Origin: Guptibacillus hwajinpoensis
GTDB taxonomy: Bacteria > Bacillota > Bacilli > Bacillales > Guptibacillaceae
DNA length: 64,000 nt
Assembly (NCBI RefSeq): GCF_020524165.1
Contig: NZ_JAIVKU010000005.1
Span: 496,001-560,000 of the forward strand
Direction of reading: 5' to 3'
Made by a program: the position numbers and the translations under genes
In this document: positions 16,589 through 25,759 of the stretch, in pieces
Numbering within the stretch: position 1 is the stretch's first letter
How the letters are laid out: every line of letters starts with the position of its first letter
Notes under the pieces: model-generated
Seen by the model: only the letters and a program-made list of their open reading frames with translations
Told to the model about the DNA's origin: nothing
Databases searched by the model: none

Positions 16589-17542
16589 TTACGCACCTCT
16601 CTTCTTCTTATTGCCAATTCCTGATGTTAACCACGTATTGATAGCCGCAGCTCCGATGATGATGATCAGCAGCAAGACAGCTGTCGCAGATGCTGTTCCG
16701 AATGAACCAAGGTTGAAGGCATCACGGTACAAGTACATCACAACGGTCATCGCTTCATCACGACTGAATGCAGATGAACCTAAGAACACGGTTGGTTCAG
16801 CAAATAATTGAAGGGCTCCGACGGTCGACATAAACACCGTGAGAATGATGAATGGCTTCAACAGTGGAATCGTAATGTAGATGAACTGCTGTACTTTATT
16901 CGCTCCATCAATAGTAGCCGCTTCATACAAGTCCTTCGAAATACTTTGCAATCCAGCGAGATAAATGATCGTGTTATAGCCAACCCAGCGCCAGAATACC
17001 ATGAGCGCAATCGCAATTTTCGCACCCCATTCAGACGTTTTCCAACTCACCGGATCAACGCCGAACAAGCCAATCACGTAGTTCGCAAGTGCTGTTTCAT
17101 TGCTACTAAAGAAAACACCAAATACGAGCGCAACCGCAACCATCGACGTAATGTATGGCATAAAAATCGTGACGCGAAAGAAATTGGTAAAGCGAATAAC
17201 AGCCAGGTTAAGGAAGTAAGCGAGCACAATCCCTACAATTAACTGTGGCGCCGTTCCCATTAAACCGATAATGATCGTGTTATATAACGATTTCCAAAAT
17301 AACGGATCCTGAAGAACGACGGTAAAGTTACTAAGGCCGACATACTCCATTTCACCAAGTCCGTTCCACTCCTGGAACGCGAGCACAATACTAAACAAAG
17401 CCGGATATAACCCAATGATTCCAAATACGATAAAGAATGGAGCTACATATAAATAGCCTGAAATCATATCCTTTTTCTTTTCAGACATTTTTCTAGCTTT
17501 GGTCGTTGAACGAGCTTTTGCTTGCCTCTGCACTTCCTCCAA
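16589..17542 (-). CDS. carbohydrate ABC transporter permease, MalF-like
   Basis: 317 residues, basic N-terminal tail, about six membrane helices, EAA motif YEAATIDGANKVQQFIYITI. The open frame reaches a TTG at 17560, but GAAGGAGG lies 8 bp before a second TTG at 17542, which is the probable start. Second gene of the operon, after the binding protein. Confidence 0.9.
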   Translation of the reverse strand: MEEVQRQAKARSTTKARKMSEKKKDMISGYLYVAPFFIVFGIIGLYPALFSIVLAFQEWNGLGEMEYVGLSNFTVVLQDPLFWKSLYNTIIIGLMGTAPQLIVGIVLAYFLNLAVIRFTNFFRVTIFMPYITSMVAVALVFGVFFSSNETALANYVIGLFGVDPVSWKTSEWGAKIAIALMVFWRWVGYNTIIYLAGLQSISKDLYEAATIDGANKVQQFIYITIPLLKPFIILTVFMSTVGALQLFAEPTVFLGSSAFSRDEAMTVVMYLYRDAFNLGSFGTASATAVLLLIIIIGAAAINTWLTSGIGNKKKRGA

Positions 17543-17608
17543 CGTTTTAACCTCCTTCAAAGTGAAAGGCCGGAAGAGTTCCCCCCGCCAGCCTCTGAAC
17601 AGCTATGC

Positions 17609-18886
17609 CTAACGTTTGACTAATCCTTCAATTCGCTTAACCGCATCTTTCCATTCTTTCTCAGGGTCAGCGCCTTCCTGTACGTTTCTTAGAGCAGTCA
17701 GTACTTCATCATTGACCGTGACATATTTTGGTCCTTTGTAAACAGCTGGAATTTCTTTTGCTGCTTCAGCAAAAGTCGCTGCCGTATTTTGACCACCGAA
17801 ATATTCATCTTCGTTATTCACAAATTCGTCCATTTCGTACACAGATGGAGCAGAAGGGAAAAGTCCGCTCTCTTCAAAAGATTTCAATTGATTTTCTGGA
17901 GAAACAAGCCATTGTGCAAATTCATAAGCTTCTTCACTATGCTCTGTTTCTGCAGGGATTGCGACGTAAGATCCACCCCAGTTACCAGCAAATTCACTTG
18001 GTAGCGTTGTCACACGCCAGTTCCCTTTTCCTTCTGGTGCATTTTCTGTCATATAGCCTTTCAACCAAGCTGGCGCCATCTCAACAGCAAAGTCACCTTT
18101 GTTAAGAGCCGTTGCCCATTCAGGCGTCCACATTTCGTATTTTCCTACGTAACCCTTTTCATAAAGAGAAACAGCGAAATCATAAGCGTCTTTTACTTCA
18201 TTACCTTCTTTGCCAATGATCAGTTCACCGTCTTCGTTAAAATAACTTTTCTCTAATGCATCCATGTTGGCACGGTAAGCCATTTCCATGCTATCAACCA
18301 TCGGCTTGTCTGTTTTATCAAGCACGGTTTTCGCAGCATCTTCAAATTGATCAGGTGTTGAAATCATTTCTTTTACCTTCTCTGGTTCTGTTGGTAAACC
18401 CGCTTCTTCAAAAACATCAACGTTAAAGTACATTGCTTTTGGACCGATATCTGTCGGAAGACCAAATAAGAAGTCGCCATCTGTACTTTCTGCCATGTTC
18501 CATTTCCAATCAAGGTAATCACCCTGCACTTCATCTGCCCCAAGATCATACAGATTCACAAAACGCTCTTGTGCTTCACGGTAGCGATCAAGCTGATCCA
18601 CTTCGATCATCGCAAGATCCGGAGCACCCGTACCTGCAGAAATGGAGGTAAAGAGACTGTTATGATGATCGCCTAGTTCAGATGTCTTCACATTAATTTC
18701 AACATCTGGATTGTCTTTCATATATTCTTCCGCGAGAGATTGATAGTTTGTCGCTCCAAATGTCCAAAAGTCCAACTTTACTTTGTCGCCATCTCCAGAT
18801 GATTCTTCTCCGCCCCCATTACAAGCAGCTAGCAATAGAGATGTACCGAGCAACAGCCCAGCAAGAAATTTCTTTTTACCTTTCAT
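17609..18886 (-). CDS. carbohydrate ABC transporter substrate-binding lipoprotein
   Basis: 425 residues, family 1 extracellular solute-binding protein. The lipobox LLLAAC sits near residue 21, followed by a flexible NGGGEESSG linker. It is the promoter-proximal gene of the operon (binding protein, MalF, MalG, LacI, GH1). The ligand is probably a beta-glucoside or cello-oligosaccharide, by association with the glucosidase only. Confidence 0.9.
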   Translation of the reverse strand: MKGKKKFLAGLLLGTSLLLAACNGGGEESSGDGDKVKLDFWTFGATNYQSLAEEYMKDNPDVEINVKTSELGDHHNSLFTSISAGTGAPDLAMIEVDQLDRYREAQERFVNLYDLGADEVQGDYLDWKWNMAESTDGDFLFGLPTDIGPKAMYFNVDVFEEAGLPTEPEKVKEMISTPDQFEDAAKTVLDKTDKPMVDSMEMAYRANMDALEKSYFNEDGELIIGKEGNEVKDAYDFAVSLYEKGYVGKYEMWTPEWATALNKGDFAVEMAPAWLKGYMTENAPEGKGNWRVTTLPSEFAGNWGGSYVAIPAETEHSEEAYEFAQWLVSPENQLKSFEESGLFPSAPSVYEMDEFVNNEDEYFGGQNTAATFAEAAKEIPAVYKGPKYVTVNDEVLTALRNVQEGADPEKEWKDAVKRIEGLVKR

Positions 18887-18939
18887 GCAATATCCCCTCC
18901 GTTAAATAATAGACCCATAGATGAACAAAACAAGTTATA

Positions 18940-19078
18940 GAAACCGGTTTCGTAAAACGGCAAAAAAAATAGCCGAAATGGTTCGTTAGGTATGATTAAA
19001 CCACATAATGTATCCGATTTCAATGGTTAATGTGAGAGTTTTCTAAAATTTTTAGTTTATTTTAGTAAACCGGTTTCC
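18940..19078 (-). promoter_or_regulatory. operon promoter flanked by two LacI-type operators
   Basis: On the minus strand -35 TTGAAA (19018-19023) and -10 TTTAAT (18995-19000) are 17 bp apart. Operator 1 is GAAACCGGTTTC at 18940-18951, downstream of the start region; operator 2, with the same AAACCGGTTT core, is at 19067-19076, upstream of -35. Their centres are 126 bp apart, an integral number of helical turns, which suits looping by a LacI-family tetramer or two dimers. Confidence 0.75.
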
Positions 19079-19223
19079 TTAAATCGAATTCTTACAGAGC
19101 AGCGTCCTCCTCTTCATTGATTAATTTTCCAGGGTATTGCTAATTGGCCAAAACACGCATATATTAGCCTTCTAATCTCCCGACTCAGCCCTTTCCACCA
19201 TTCACTCCGAAAGATCTTCTCAC

Positions 19224-19262
19224 AAAAAAAGCCGCACTTCTAAAACCGAAGTACGACTTTTT
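19224..19262 (-). terminator. terminator of ansAB
   Basis: Imperfect arms built on AAGCCGCACTTC and GAAGTACGACTT with A and T runs outside, 12 bp beyond the ansB stop. Confidence 0.75.
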
Positions 19263-19273
19263 CACGATTAACA

Positions 19274-20704
19274 TTACTCCCGCTCAAATAACGCCACGCC
19301 AGCGATGCCTGGGTGTGTCATCTCATAAGGATCTAAGATTAAGTTCAGTTCTTCCTCTGTGAGCACATCATACTTCAAGCAAAGCTCTCGGATTGACGCG
19401 CCGCTTAGGATGGCTTCTCGTGCAATTCTTGCTGCTACTTCATACCCGATGTGTGGGTTCACGGCGGTAAGTACGCCGACGCTTTTTTCTACGTACTCAT
19501 TGAGACGATCTTCATTGGCTTCAATACCTTTTAAGCAGTTGTCTGTGAACGTGCGGAACGCATTCTTCATAATGCTGAGTGATTGAAGAAGATTGAAGAC
19601 AAGCACGGGCTCCATCACGTTTAGCTCAAGCTGACCAGCTTCGGAAGCGAGGCAGATAGTGTTATCATTTCCGATCACCTGGAAAGCGACCTGGTTAATC
19701 ACTTCTGGTAAAACGGGATTCACTTTACCAGGCATAATCGAAGAGCCGGGCTGTCTCGCCGGTAAGCTAATTTCGCCTAATCCCGCTCTTGGCCCTGACG
19801 CCATTAGTCTCAGATCATTTGCGATTTTTGACATGTTCATCATGCATACTTTTAACGTACCTGAAACTTCGGTGTACGCATCGGTATTTTGCGTCGCATC
19901 CACCATATCTTCCGCTCCTACGAGTGGTAAACCACTAATCTCGGCAAGTTCTTTGACGACGAATTCAATGTAGCGTGGATCGGCATTTAATCCGGTTCCT
20001 ACTGCTGTTGCGCCCATGTTCAGTTCATATAAGTGCTGACGCGATTGTTTGATTCGCTTCATATCCCGTGCAATCACACGACTGTAAGCTTGAAACTCCT
20101 GACCCAGTCGAATCGGGACAGCATCCTGAAGGTGGGTACGTCCCATTTTAATAATGTGATTAAACGCTTCTGCTTTCTGTTCGAAAACCGCATGCATGTC
20201 TTCCATTGTACTTAGCAGCTGCTCCATCATATTTAAGACAGAGAGATGAATAGCCGTTGGAAACGAGTCGTTTGTCGACTGCGACATGTTCACATGGGTA
20301 TTCGGACTACATACGATATAATTTCCTTTTTCTTCTCCTAACAATTCAATCGCACGGTTCGCGATGACCTCGTTCACGTTCATATTGATGGAAGTACCAG
20401 CGCCTCCCTGAATTGGGTCGACGATAATGTGGTCATGCATCTTTCCTTCCAATAATTCATCCGCTGCTTCCACGATGGCATTCCCGATTCCTGCATACAG
20501 GTGCTTCACTTCCATGTTGGCGAGCGCCGCCGCTTTTTTGACCATGGCGAATCCTTTAATCAATTCCTCATGAATGCGGTAGCCTGTAATCGGAAAATTC
20601 TCAACCGCTCGCAGTGTTTGAATGCCATAATAGGCATCAATCGGCACTTCCTTTTCCCCTAAAAAATCGGATTCGACTCTCGTGTTGCTCATTGTTGTCG
20701 GCAT
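19274..20704 (-). CDS. ansB: aspartate ammonia-lyase
   Basis: 476 residues. Converts L-aspartate to fumarate and ammonia. The fumarase/aspartase signature GSSIMPGKVNP is present, with the substrate-binding motifs TSTNDSFPT-like (SQSTNDSFPT) and GRTHLQDA. Second gene of an ansAB operon, 15 bp after the asparaginase gene, so the pair turns asparagine into fumarate. The ATG at 20704 is 8 bp from GAAGGAG; the one at 20710 is too close. Called ansB by B. subtilis convention (aspA elsewhere). Confidence 0.94.
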   Translation of the reverse strand: MPTTMSNTRVESDFLGEKEVPIDAYYGIQTLRAVENFPITGYRIHEELIKGFAMVKKAAALANMEVKHLYAGIGNAIVEAADELLEGKMHDHIIVDPIQGGAGTSINMNVNEVIANRAIELLGEEKGNYIVCSPNTHVNMSQSTNDSFPTAIHLSVLNMMEQLLSTMEDMHAVFEQKAEAFNHIIKMGRTHLQDAVPIRLGQEFQAYSRVIARDMKRIKQSRQHLYELNMGATAVGTGLNADPRYIEFVVKELAEISGLPLVGAEDMVDATQNTDAYTEVSGTLKVCMMNMSKIANDLRLMASGPRAGLGEISLPARQPGSSIMPGKVNPVLPEVINQVAFQVIGNDNTICLASEAGQLELNVMEPVLVFNLLQSLSIMKNAFRTFTDNCLKGIEANEDRLNEYVEKSVGVLTAVNPHIGYEVAARIAREAILSGASIRELCLKYDVLTEEELNLILDPYEMTHPGIAGVALFERE

Positions 20705-20719
20705 GATCATGTCTCCTTC

Positions 20720-21733
20720 TTATTCTTCGTCCTCTAGTCCATCGAATCTTAGTGATAAATCTCCCGCAATAGGCGTTTCAATGATTGTTTTGATCTCTTC
20801 AAAAGAATCGGTTTGACCAAGCGCCCACATGAATTTGGCGATAATCGCTTCTGTATTCATATCCCCAGATAGAATGATGGGATGCTCAGCCACTTTGCGC
20901 CCCACTTCATAGAGAAGCAGGTCTTCTCCTTCTTCTAAACACTGCGTAGTAATGACGACCGGTATACCCGCATCTGTTAATCCTTGAATTTTGGAAAGCA
21001 AGTCTCTTCCTTCAAACGGCAAACCGCCATTTCCGAAGCTTTCAATCACAACCCCCTTGTAGAGGTTCTTAACAATATCAAACATCTCCGGCTTCATGCC
21101 AGGGTACAATTTTAACAAAAGCACATCCGTACAAAGTTCAGTTCGTAAGCTGAATGGTACGTCCGTACGCTCAGGCTTCCATTGGTAGGTCACATCGTCT
21201 TTATTGATATGAGCGACATATGGATAATTAATGCTTTCAAACGCATCATAACTTTTCGTTCGTAACTTCACAGCTCTCGTCCCAATAATGACTCGTCCAT
21301 CAAAGACAACGAACACGCCACCGACGTCCTCACTCGCAAAGCGAAGCGCATCAATCACATTTCTTCTCGCATCAGTTCGTTTAAAACTAATTGGGACTTG
21401 AGAACCCGTTACCACAACTGGCTTGTCTAAATCTTGAAGCATATAGGAAAGCGCGGAAGAGGTATAAGCTAACGTATCAGTTCCATGAGTAATGACAAAT
21501 CCATCGTATTGATCGTAAAATTCGTATACGGTATTCGCCATGATGACCCAGTCTTCCGGCTGCAAGTTGGTACTATCTCGGTTCATCACTACTTTTCCAT
21601 CTATTTTAATATGAGCGGATGATTCCGCGACAAACTGCAACAATTCTTCTACAGATAAGCCCGGAACCAGTCCTCCCTCTCCTTCTATCGAAGCAATCGT
21701 TCCCCCAGTTGAAAGAAGCAGTATCTTTTTCAT
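20720..21733 (-). CDS. ansA: L-asparaginase, type I
   Basis: 337 residues, hydrolyses asparagine to aspartate and ammonia in the cytoplasm. The catalytic threonine is in LSTGGTIAS near residue 12 and the second active-site motif is [11 protein letters not shown]. No signal peptide. The ATG at 21733 follows GAGAGG at 6 bp; the longer frame from 21751 overlaps the ribosome binding site. First gene of ansAB, divergent from ansR. Confidence 0.94.
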   Translation of the reverse strand: MKKILLLSTGGTIASIEGEGGLVPGLSVEELLQFVAESSAHIKIDGKVVMNRDSTNLQPEDWVIMANTVYEFYDQYDGFVITHGTDTLAYTSSALSYMLQDLDKPVVVTGSQVPISFKRTDARRNVIDALRFASEDVGGVFVVFDGRVIIGTRAVKLRTKSYDAFESINYPYVAHINKDDVTYQWKPERTDVPFSLRTELCTDVLLLKLYPGMKPEMFDIVKNLYKGVVIESFGNGGLPFEGRDLLSKIQGLTDAGIPVVITTQCLEEGEDLLLYEVGRKVAEHPIILSGDMNTEAIIAKFMWALGQTDSFEEIKTIIETPIAGDLSLRFDGLEDEE

Positions 21734-21787
21734 AAGCAACCTCTCCATCATCAGAAATAGTCCGCGAAACGCGTATGTCTATTCCCA

Positions 21788-21849
21788 ATTATAAGTTCTA
21801 AAGCGAAAAATTCAAGGTTTTTGTACTCAAACTGCGTACTTTCTAATAG
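21788..21849. promoter_or_regulatory. divergent ansAB / ansR promoter region
   Basis: For ansAB (minus): -35 TTGAAT at 21810-21815, 16-bp spacer, -10 TATAAT at 21788-21793. For ansR (plus): TTGTAC at 21821-21826, 17-bp spacer, TAATAG at 21844-21849. GTAC repeats 9 bp apart inside the ansR promoter are a tentative AnsR site. Confidence 0.65.
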
Positions 21850-21909
21850 AACCTTTCATTTATCTATGCTAAACTATGAAAAAAGATGATAGAGATGGAG
21901 TTTTACAAC

Positions 21910-22245
21910 ATGCTAAAAAATTTAACCGAACGACGAAAGCAGCGAAATTGGTCCCTGCAGGAAACAGCCGATCAGCTTGGAATTGCCAAAAGTACCTATG
22001 CCGGGTATGAATCAGGATACCGCACACCCTCACTTCTCTCTCTTGCCGAAATTGCAGATTTATTTGAAACAACGGTTGATTCCTTGATCGGCCGAGAGTC
22101 AACAAAGCAGGAAAGGATCGAGATAACGGATCTGAATCTTTCTCCGTATCAACTTTCACTAGACCAACAGTTGTTATCAAGCGATGAAATCATTGATATT
22201 ATCGCTTTTCTGCGCACAAAAAGAACTCTAAAATCAAGCGAATAA
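21910..22245 (+). CDS. ansR: AnsR-like XRE family repressor
   Basis: 111 residues. The N-terminal Cro/CI helix-turn-helix reads LQETADQLGIAKSTYAGYESGYRTPSL (split here: recognition helix KSTYAGYESG), then a short acidic tail. Divergently transcribed from ansAB exactly as in B. subtilis, where AnsR represses ansAB until aspartate or asparagine is available. The ATG at 21910 is 9 bp from GGAG; the longer frame from 21886 lacks a better site. Confidence 0.87.
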   Translation: MLKNLTERRKQRNWSLQETADQLGIAKSTYAGYESGYRTPSLLSLAEIADLFETTVDSLIGRESTKQERIEITDLNLSPYQLSLDQQLLSSDEIIDIIAFLRTKRTLKSSE

Positions 22246-22330
22246 CGCATAGCTCCTAGTCATCCGCCTCTAAGGGCAAACCGCTCGTTATCGGCTAAGG
22301 TTCCATTATATTTGCCATGATGTGTTTTGA

Positions 22331-22355
22331 TTAGCTAACAAGAATGATTCTAACA
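22331..22355 (+). repeat. dispersed repeat TTAGCTAACGAGAA, copy 3
   Basis: TTAGCTAACAAGAATGATTC then TAACA. Same element as at 7571 with an exact palindrome AGAATGATTCT; 85 bp upstream of the next gene. Confidence 0.55.
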
Positions 22356-22439
22356 CGCCACAAAAAAAATAGCTTAACCCCCATATAATTCGGGTAACGA
22401 TAGGAGAAGTGCTTATTCAAACTAGAGGAGGTTACAGTC

Positions 22440-22679
22440 ATGGAAGCTCGTGAACGAGTTCAAGAATGGATTCAATCTACATTTGATATCGAACATGTTA
22501 CGCTTCAGCGTGACGATTCGGTTCCGTATGGTCAACGTGTCTGGTCTAAAAAAGACAATGATTATGCCATCGTCTTTTTCGATGAACCATCCGATCAAGT
22601 GATGTGTTCTTTTAAAGAGTTGGAACAGCTATGCTTTCGCGTCGATCCAATCGTTGAACAGGCAGAAATTCACCAATGA
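22440..22679 (+). CDS. small conserved-looking protein of unknown function
   Basis: 79 residues, acidic and soluble, with no membrane helix or recognised domain. It starts MEARERVQEWIQSTFDIEHV after a near-perfect AGAGGAGG site, so translation is well supported. Monocistronic, followed by an unusual inverted repeat. I do not recognise the family. Confidence 0.75.
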   Translation: MEARERVQEWIQSTFDIEHVTLQRDDSVPYGQRVWSKKDNDYAIVFFDEPSDQVMCSFKELEQLCFRVDPIVEQAEIHQ

Positions 22680-22715
22680 ATGAGGATAACTATGAAAAAA
22701 CAATTGAGTTAAAAG

Positions 22716-22783
22716 CTATCCTTTTGTTCCGTACTGACCTGTTTTACACAGTTTAGACATGAGACATGGTAACAAAAGGATAG
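22716..22783. repeat. 13-bp inverted repeat with 42-nt loop
   Basis: Arms CTATCCTTTTGTT (22716-22728) and AACAAAAGGATAG (22771-22783), perfect complements. There is no T run and the loop is long, so it is not a normal intrinsic terminator. Confidence 0.6.
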
Positions 22784-22844
22784 TGATGTTGGTTCTTCGT
22801 CCTTTACTATCATTTACTAATCACCACTCATTCCTCTTGCTTCC

Positions 22845-24170
22845 TCAAAACTCACCCAAATACCGCGCATACATCATATTATCAAACCGACATTTATAGA
22901 ATGCTAATCGATCCTTTGCCATCAAGGCAATATACGGATCAGGATTTTGATGATTGATTTCAATGATAGAAATATGACAGGCTTCGTCAAGCCCAAGATC
23001 GACACCGATGTTCCCTAGATGGTAGCCTTGATCTTCTAACGTTTGAATGGATTGTAGGACGAGCTGCTCCATTTCCTTTTCAACTCTTTGAATCTCATCA
23101 TCCTCAAGCTTCCATACCTCTTTTAAGGTATTTCTCGCGATTTCGGTATGCCCCCCAGCGGAAATGTTACTAACAATCTGCCCACTCGCTCCATAGCGTG
23201 AGTAAATCCCTAGAACTTCCCACTCCCCATGCTGGTTCTTCGCTGCCATCACACGAAAATCGATTACGCTTTGCTCATAGGTTTTTAGCGGAATGGTTTC
23301 CTGAATGAGATAGGCATTCGGACTTAGACTCTTTTGAAAAAAGACATCCAATTCAGTAGAATTTGTGAAAACCGCTCGTTTCTCATCGTACTTCACCATA
23401 ATCTCCGTTCCATGCTCCACCACATTATAGATCTGCTTTCCTAAACGTCCGTACAGTGGCTTAATGTAAATACTCCCATGTCTACTCAGCATTTCATAAA
23501 TATCAGAAACATCTTGATAAATAGCCGTTTCAGGCAAGTGCGCTTTCCATTCTGACAGTAGCATATGATGCATCTCCCACTTTGAAAAATGGGGATAGTT
23601 GAAGACCCTCCCTCCAAGTAAAGAGTCAAACTCAGTCATATAGTCATGAAAAGCTTCCGAAGCTGATGTTAAACTCGGTTCTGCAATCGACATCATTACG
23701 GCTGGGAATGGCATGATTACAGGCTCCCAAACATTCTTTTTAGGATGATAAAGAAACCCTTTAATCAACCGCTTTTCTTTTTGAATCCCTTCCATCGAGA
23801 AGACAAGGATCGCCCCTCCGATGTACTGATACCCTTTTACAAAGCTTTTGTACGTTGGTAACATTTCCGCTAGTTTTCGATTTGTTATTTCACACAGAAT
23901 CCCAATAAAAGGGCCGATTGTAATCTTGTCCTTTTGGACGATTACATCATAAGCACACGTTAGAGGGAGACCAAGCTGTTGAATCACATGACTAGAGAGA
24001 TAAATCGTTTCACTTTCCACAGAATCCGAATGGTGTACGATCACTTCGATTGATTTGATTCCAAATTGAAGTCGTACGCTTTTATTAAAATGAACAGCAA
24101 GACCAGGAATAGATGATGTCGAGACTATCATTCTATTCTCTCTTATTTCGTATGGTTTGATAGCATACAT
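22845..24170 (-). CDS. YheC/YheD family ATP-grasp protein
   Basis: 441 residues. The C-terminal two thirds form an ATP-grasp domain: IYIKPLYGRLGKQIY (ATP-binding lysine), LIQETIPL, DFRVMAAKN, and NIGVDLG...IIEINHQNPDP (metal-binding acidic and asparagine residues). The N-terminal part (1-180) is the family-specific beta-rich region. B. subtilis YheC and YheD are spore-coat-associated, with no established reaction. It is the first of two paralogues here that bracket a MurF-like gene. Confidence 0.87.
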   Translation of the reverse strand: MYAIKPYEIRENRMIVSTSSIPGLAVHFNKSVRLQFGIKSIEVIVHHSDSVESETIYLSSHVIQQLGLPLTCAYDVIVQKDKITIGPFIGILCEITNRKLAEMLPTYKSFVKGYQYIGGAILVFSMEGIQKEKRLIKGFLYHPKKNVWEPVIMPFPAVMMSIAEPSLTSASEAFHDYMTEFDSLLGGRVFNYPHFSKWEMHHMLLSEWKAHLPETAIYQDVSDIYEMLSRHGSIYIKPLYGRLGKQIYNVVEHGTEIMVKYDEKRAVFTNSTELDVFFQKSLSPNAYLIQETIPLKTYEQSVIDFRVMAAKNQHGEWEVLGIYSRYGASGQIVSNISAGGHTEIARNTLKEVWKLEDDEIQRVEKEMEQLVLQSIQTLEDQGYHLGNIGVDLGLDEACHISIIEINHQNPDPYIALMAKDRLAFYKCRFDNMMYARYLGEF

Positions 24171-24336
24171 CCTACTTCTCCCTCCCTATTTTTCACCGTT
24201 GCCAAGCTTCTAAGATAGTATATGCGGTTGGAAGAAAAGAGGGATATGCTTCCAGGTAAGATGATGGATTAGCCCGTACAGATTTCTATTAATCCGAATA
24301 AGATACATAGAAGTCTAATACGAGAGTAGGTTTACG

Positions 24337-25731
24337 ATGAAACACCTTCCATTACGTCCATTGATTCCACTACTTGAAGGCAAGGTTCTTTCGGGAAGCA
24401 TCACAAAAACAATTAAAAACGCGGCGAAATATGGAGAGCACCTGATCACGGATTCTTCACTAGTATTTATTTTAAAGAGAAAATCCTCCATACCATTACC
24501 ACCAAATGTGAGCAACCTTACCGTTGTTACCTCAAATCCGAAAGCGCTGAAAAATGTGCGCGATGATGTAACCGTCATTTATGTTGAAAATGCGAGAAAA
24601 GCGTATTATCGCTTTGTGTCTTATTATCGAAGCTTGTTCAAGCTTCCCGTGATCGGCGTAACCGGTACGTGCGGAAAAACCACGACAAAAGAAATGATTG
24701 CCTGGATTCTCTCAGAAAAAGATCACGTTGTAAGGACGAAATTAAGTCATAACGGCTTAGCCAGAAACCTGGATTATCTACTAGAAATGGATGACAACAC
24801 GGACAGCGCCGTCTTTGAAATGGGAGTATCCGGTCCAAACCAGCTTCTTTATTCGGCCCATTATTTCCGTCCAGAGATCGGGATCATTACAGCGATTGGC
24901 ACAGATCATATCGAAGGATTCCGAAGTCAGGATGCGTATATTGCAGAAAAAGCGAAGATGATTAGAGCGGTCGGAAAAAATGGCACCATCCTGTTAAATC
25001 AAGATGATCATACGATCCGAAACCTTGAGTTAAGCGACTTTACCGGAAAAGTTCTTTATTATGGTCAGCATCCATCGGCTCATTTCCGTGCGCATTCCAT
25101 CTCGTTCAATCTTAAGAAAAATGGCATGGATTTTACACTCGTTTGCCCTGAAGGAGAATATGCTGCCTTTGTCCCAGGATACGGCACACACAACGTATCA
25201 AATGCGCTAGCCGCGCTCGGTGCGACATCCCTTGTTGGAGTGAAAATGACAGATGCGATTCATCGCTTGAAGTCCTTTGAACATGTGAAAAGTCACCTGC
25301 AATTCTATGAAGGAAGAAACGGGAGTCTCCTGATCGACGACACGTGGAATACAAACCCCACTTCCATTGAAGCGGCGTTAGAAGTTCTCGTCGAAACGGC
25401 AGACGGAAGAAAAACGGTTGCAGTGCTAGGAGAAATAGAAGAGCTTGGGGATTACGCAGAACAAGAGCATCGCAAAGTTGGGGCTCTTGTCGCGAAGAAG
25501 AATGTTGACGTGCTGATTGCCGTTGGAACGAAGGCTTATCCCATTTGTAGCGAAGCCGCTCGGTTAGGGATGAACGCTTCAGCCATTCACAATGTGACAA
25601 CGCAGTCAGAACTTTTAACTCTAATAAACCAGCTCGCCTCTCCGCAAACGTCAATTCTCTTAAAAACCTCAATGCGAAGATCCTTCAGTCATACGCTACA
25701 GGCACTTGTCACACCATCAAAAAAAGACTGA
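24337..25731 (+). CDS. Mur ligase family protein, MurF-like
   Basis: 464 residues. ATP-dependent amide ligase fold: P-loop GVTGTCGKTTTKEM (about 108-121), LSHNGLARNLDYLLEMDD, central FEMGVSGPNQL, IGTDHIEGF and C-terminal DDTWNTNPTSIEAALEVL (the MurF DD.YNANP motif). True MurF joins D-Ala-D-Ala to the muropeptide. The genomic setting next to YheC/YheD proteins rather than ddl or mraY suggests a specialised paralogue. Ends in a terminator overlapping its last codons. Confidence 0.85.
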   Translation: MKHLPLRPLIPLLEGKVLSGSITKTIKNAAKYGEHLITDSSLVFILKRKSSIPLPPNVSNLTVVTSNPKALKNVRDDVTVIYVENARKAYYRFVSYYRSLFKLPVIGVTGTCGKTTTKEMIAWILSEKDHVVRTKLSHNGLARNLDYLLEMDDNTDSAVFEMGVSGPNQLLYSAHYFRPEIGIITAIGTDHIEGFRSQDAYIAEKAKMIRAVGKNGTILLNQDDHTIRNLELSDFTGKVLYYGQHPSAHFRAHSISFNLKKNGMDFTLVCPEGEYAAFVPGYGTHNVSNALAALGATSLVGVKMTDAIHRLKSFEHVKSHLQFYEGRNGSLLIDDTWNTNPTSIEAALEVLVETADGRKTVAVLGEIEELGDYAEQEHRKVGALVAKKNVDVLIAVGTKAYPICSEAARLGMNASAIHNVTTQSELLTLINQLASPQTSILLKTSMRRSFSHTLQALVTPSKKD

Positions 25732-25750
25732 TGACCGTCAGTCCTTTTTT
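25726..25750. terminator. bidirectional terminator between MurF-like and YheC-like genes
   Basis: Arms GACTGA/TCAGTC with A7 before and T6 after, overlapping the MurF-like stop codon. Confidence 0.8.
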
Positions 25751-25759
25751 CATTTCATT

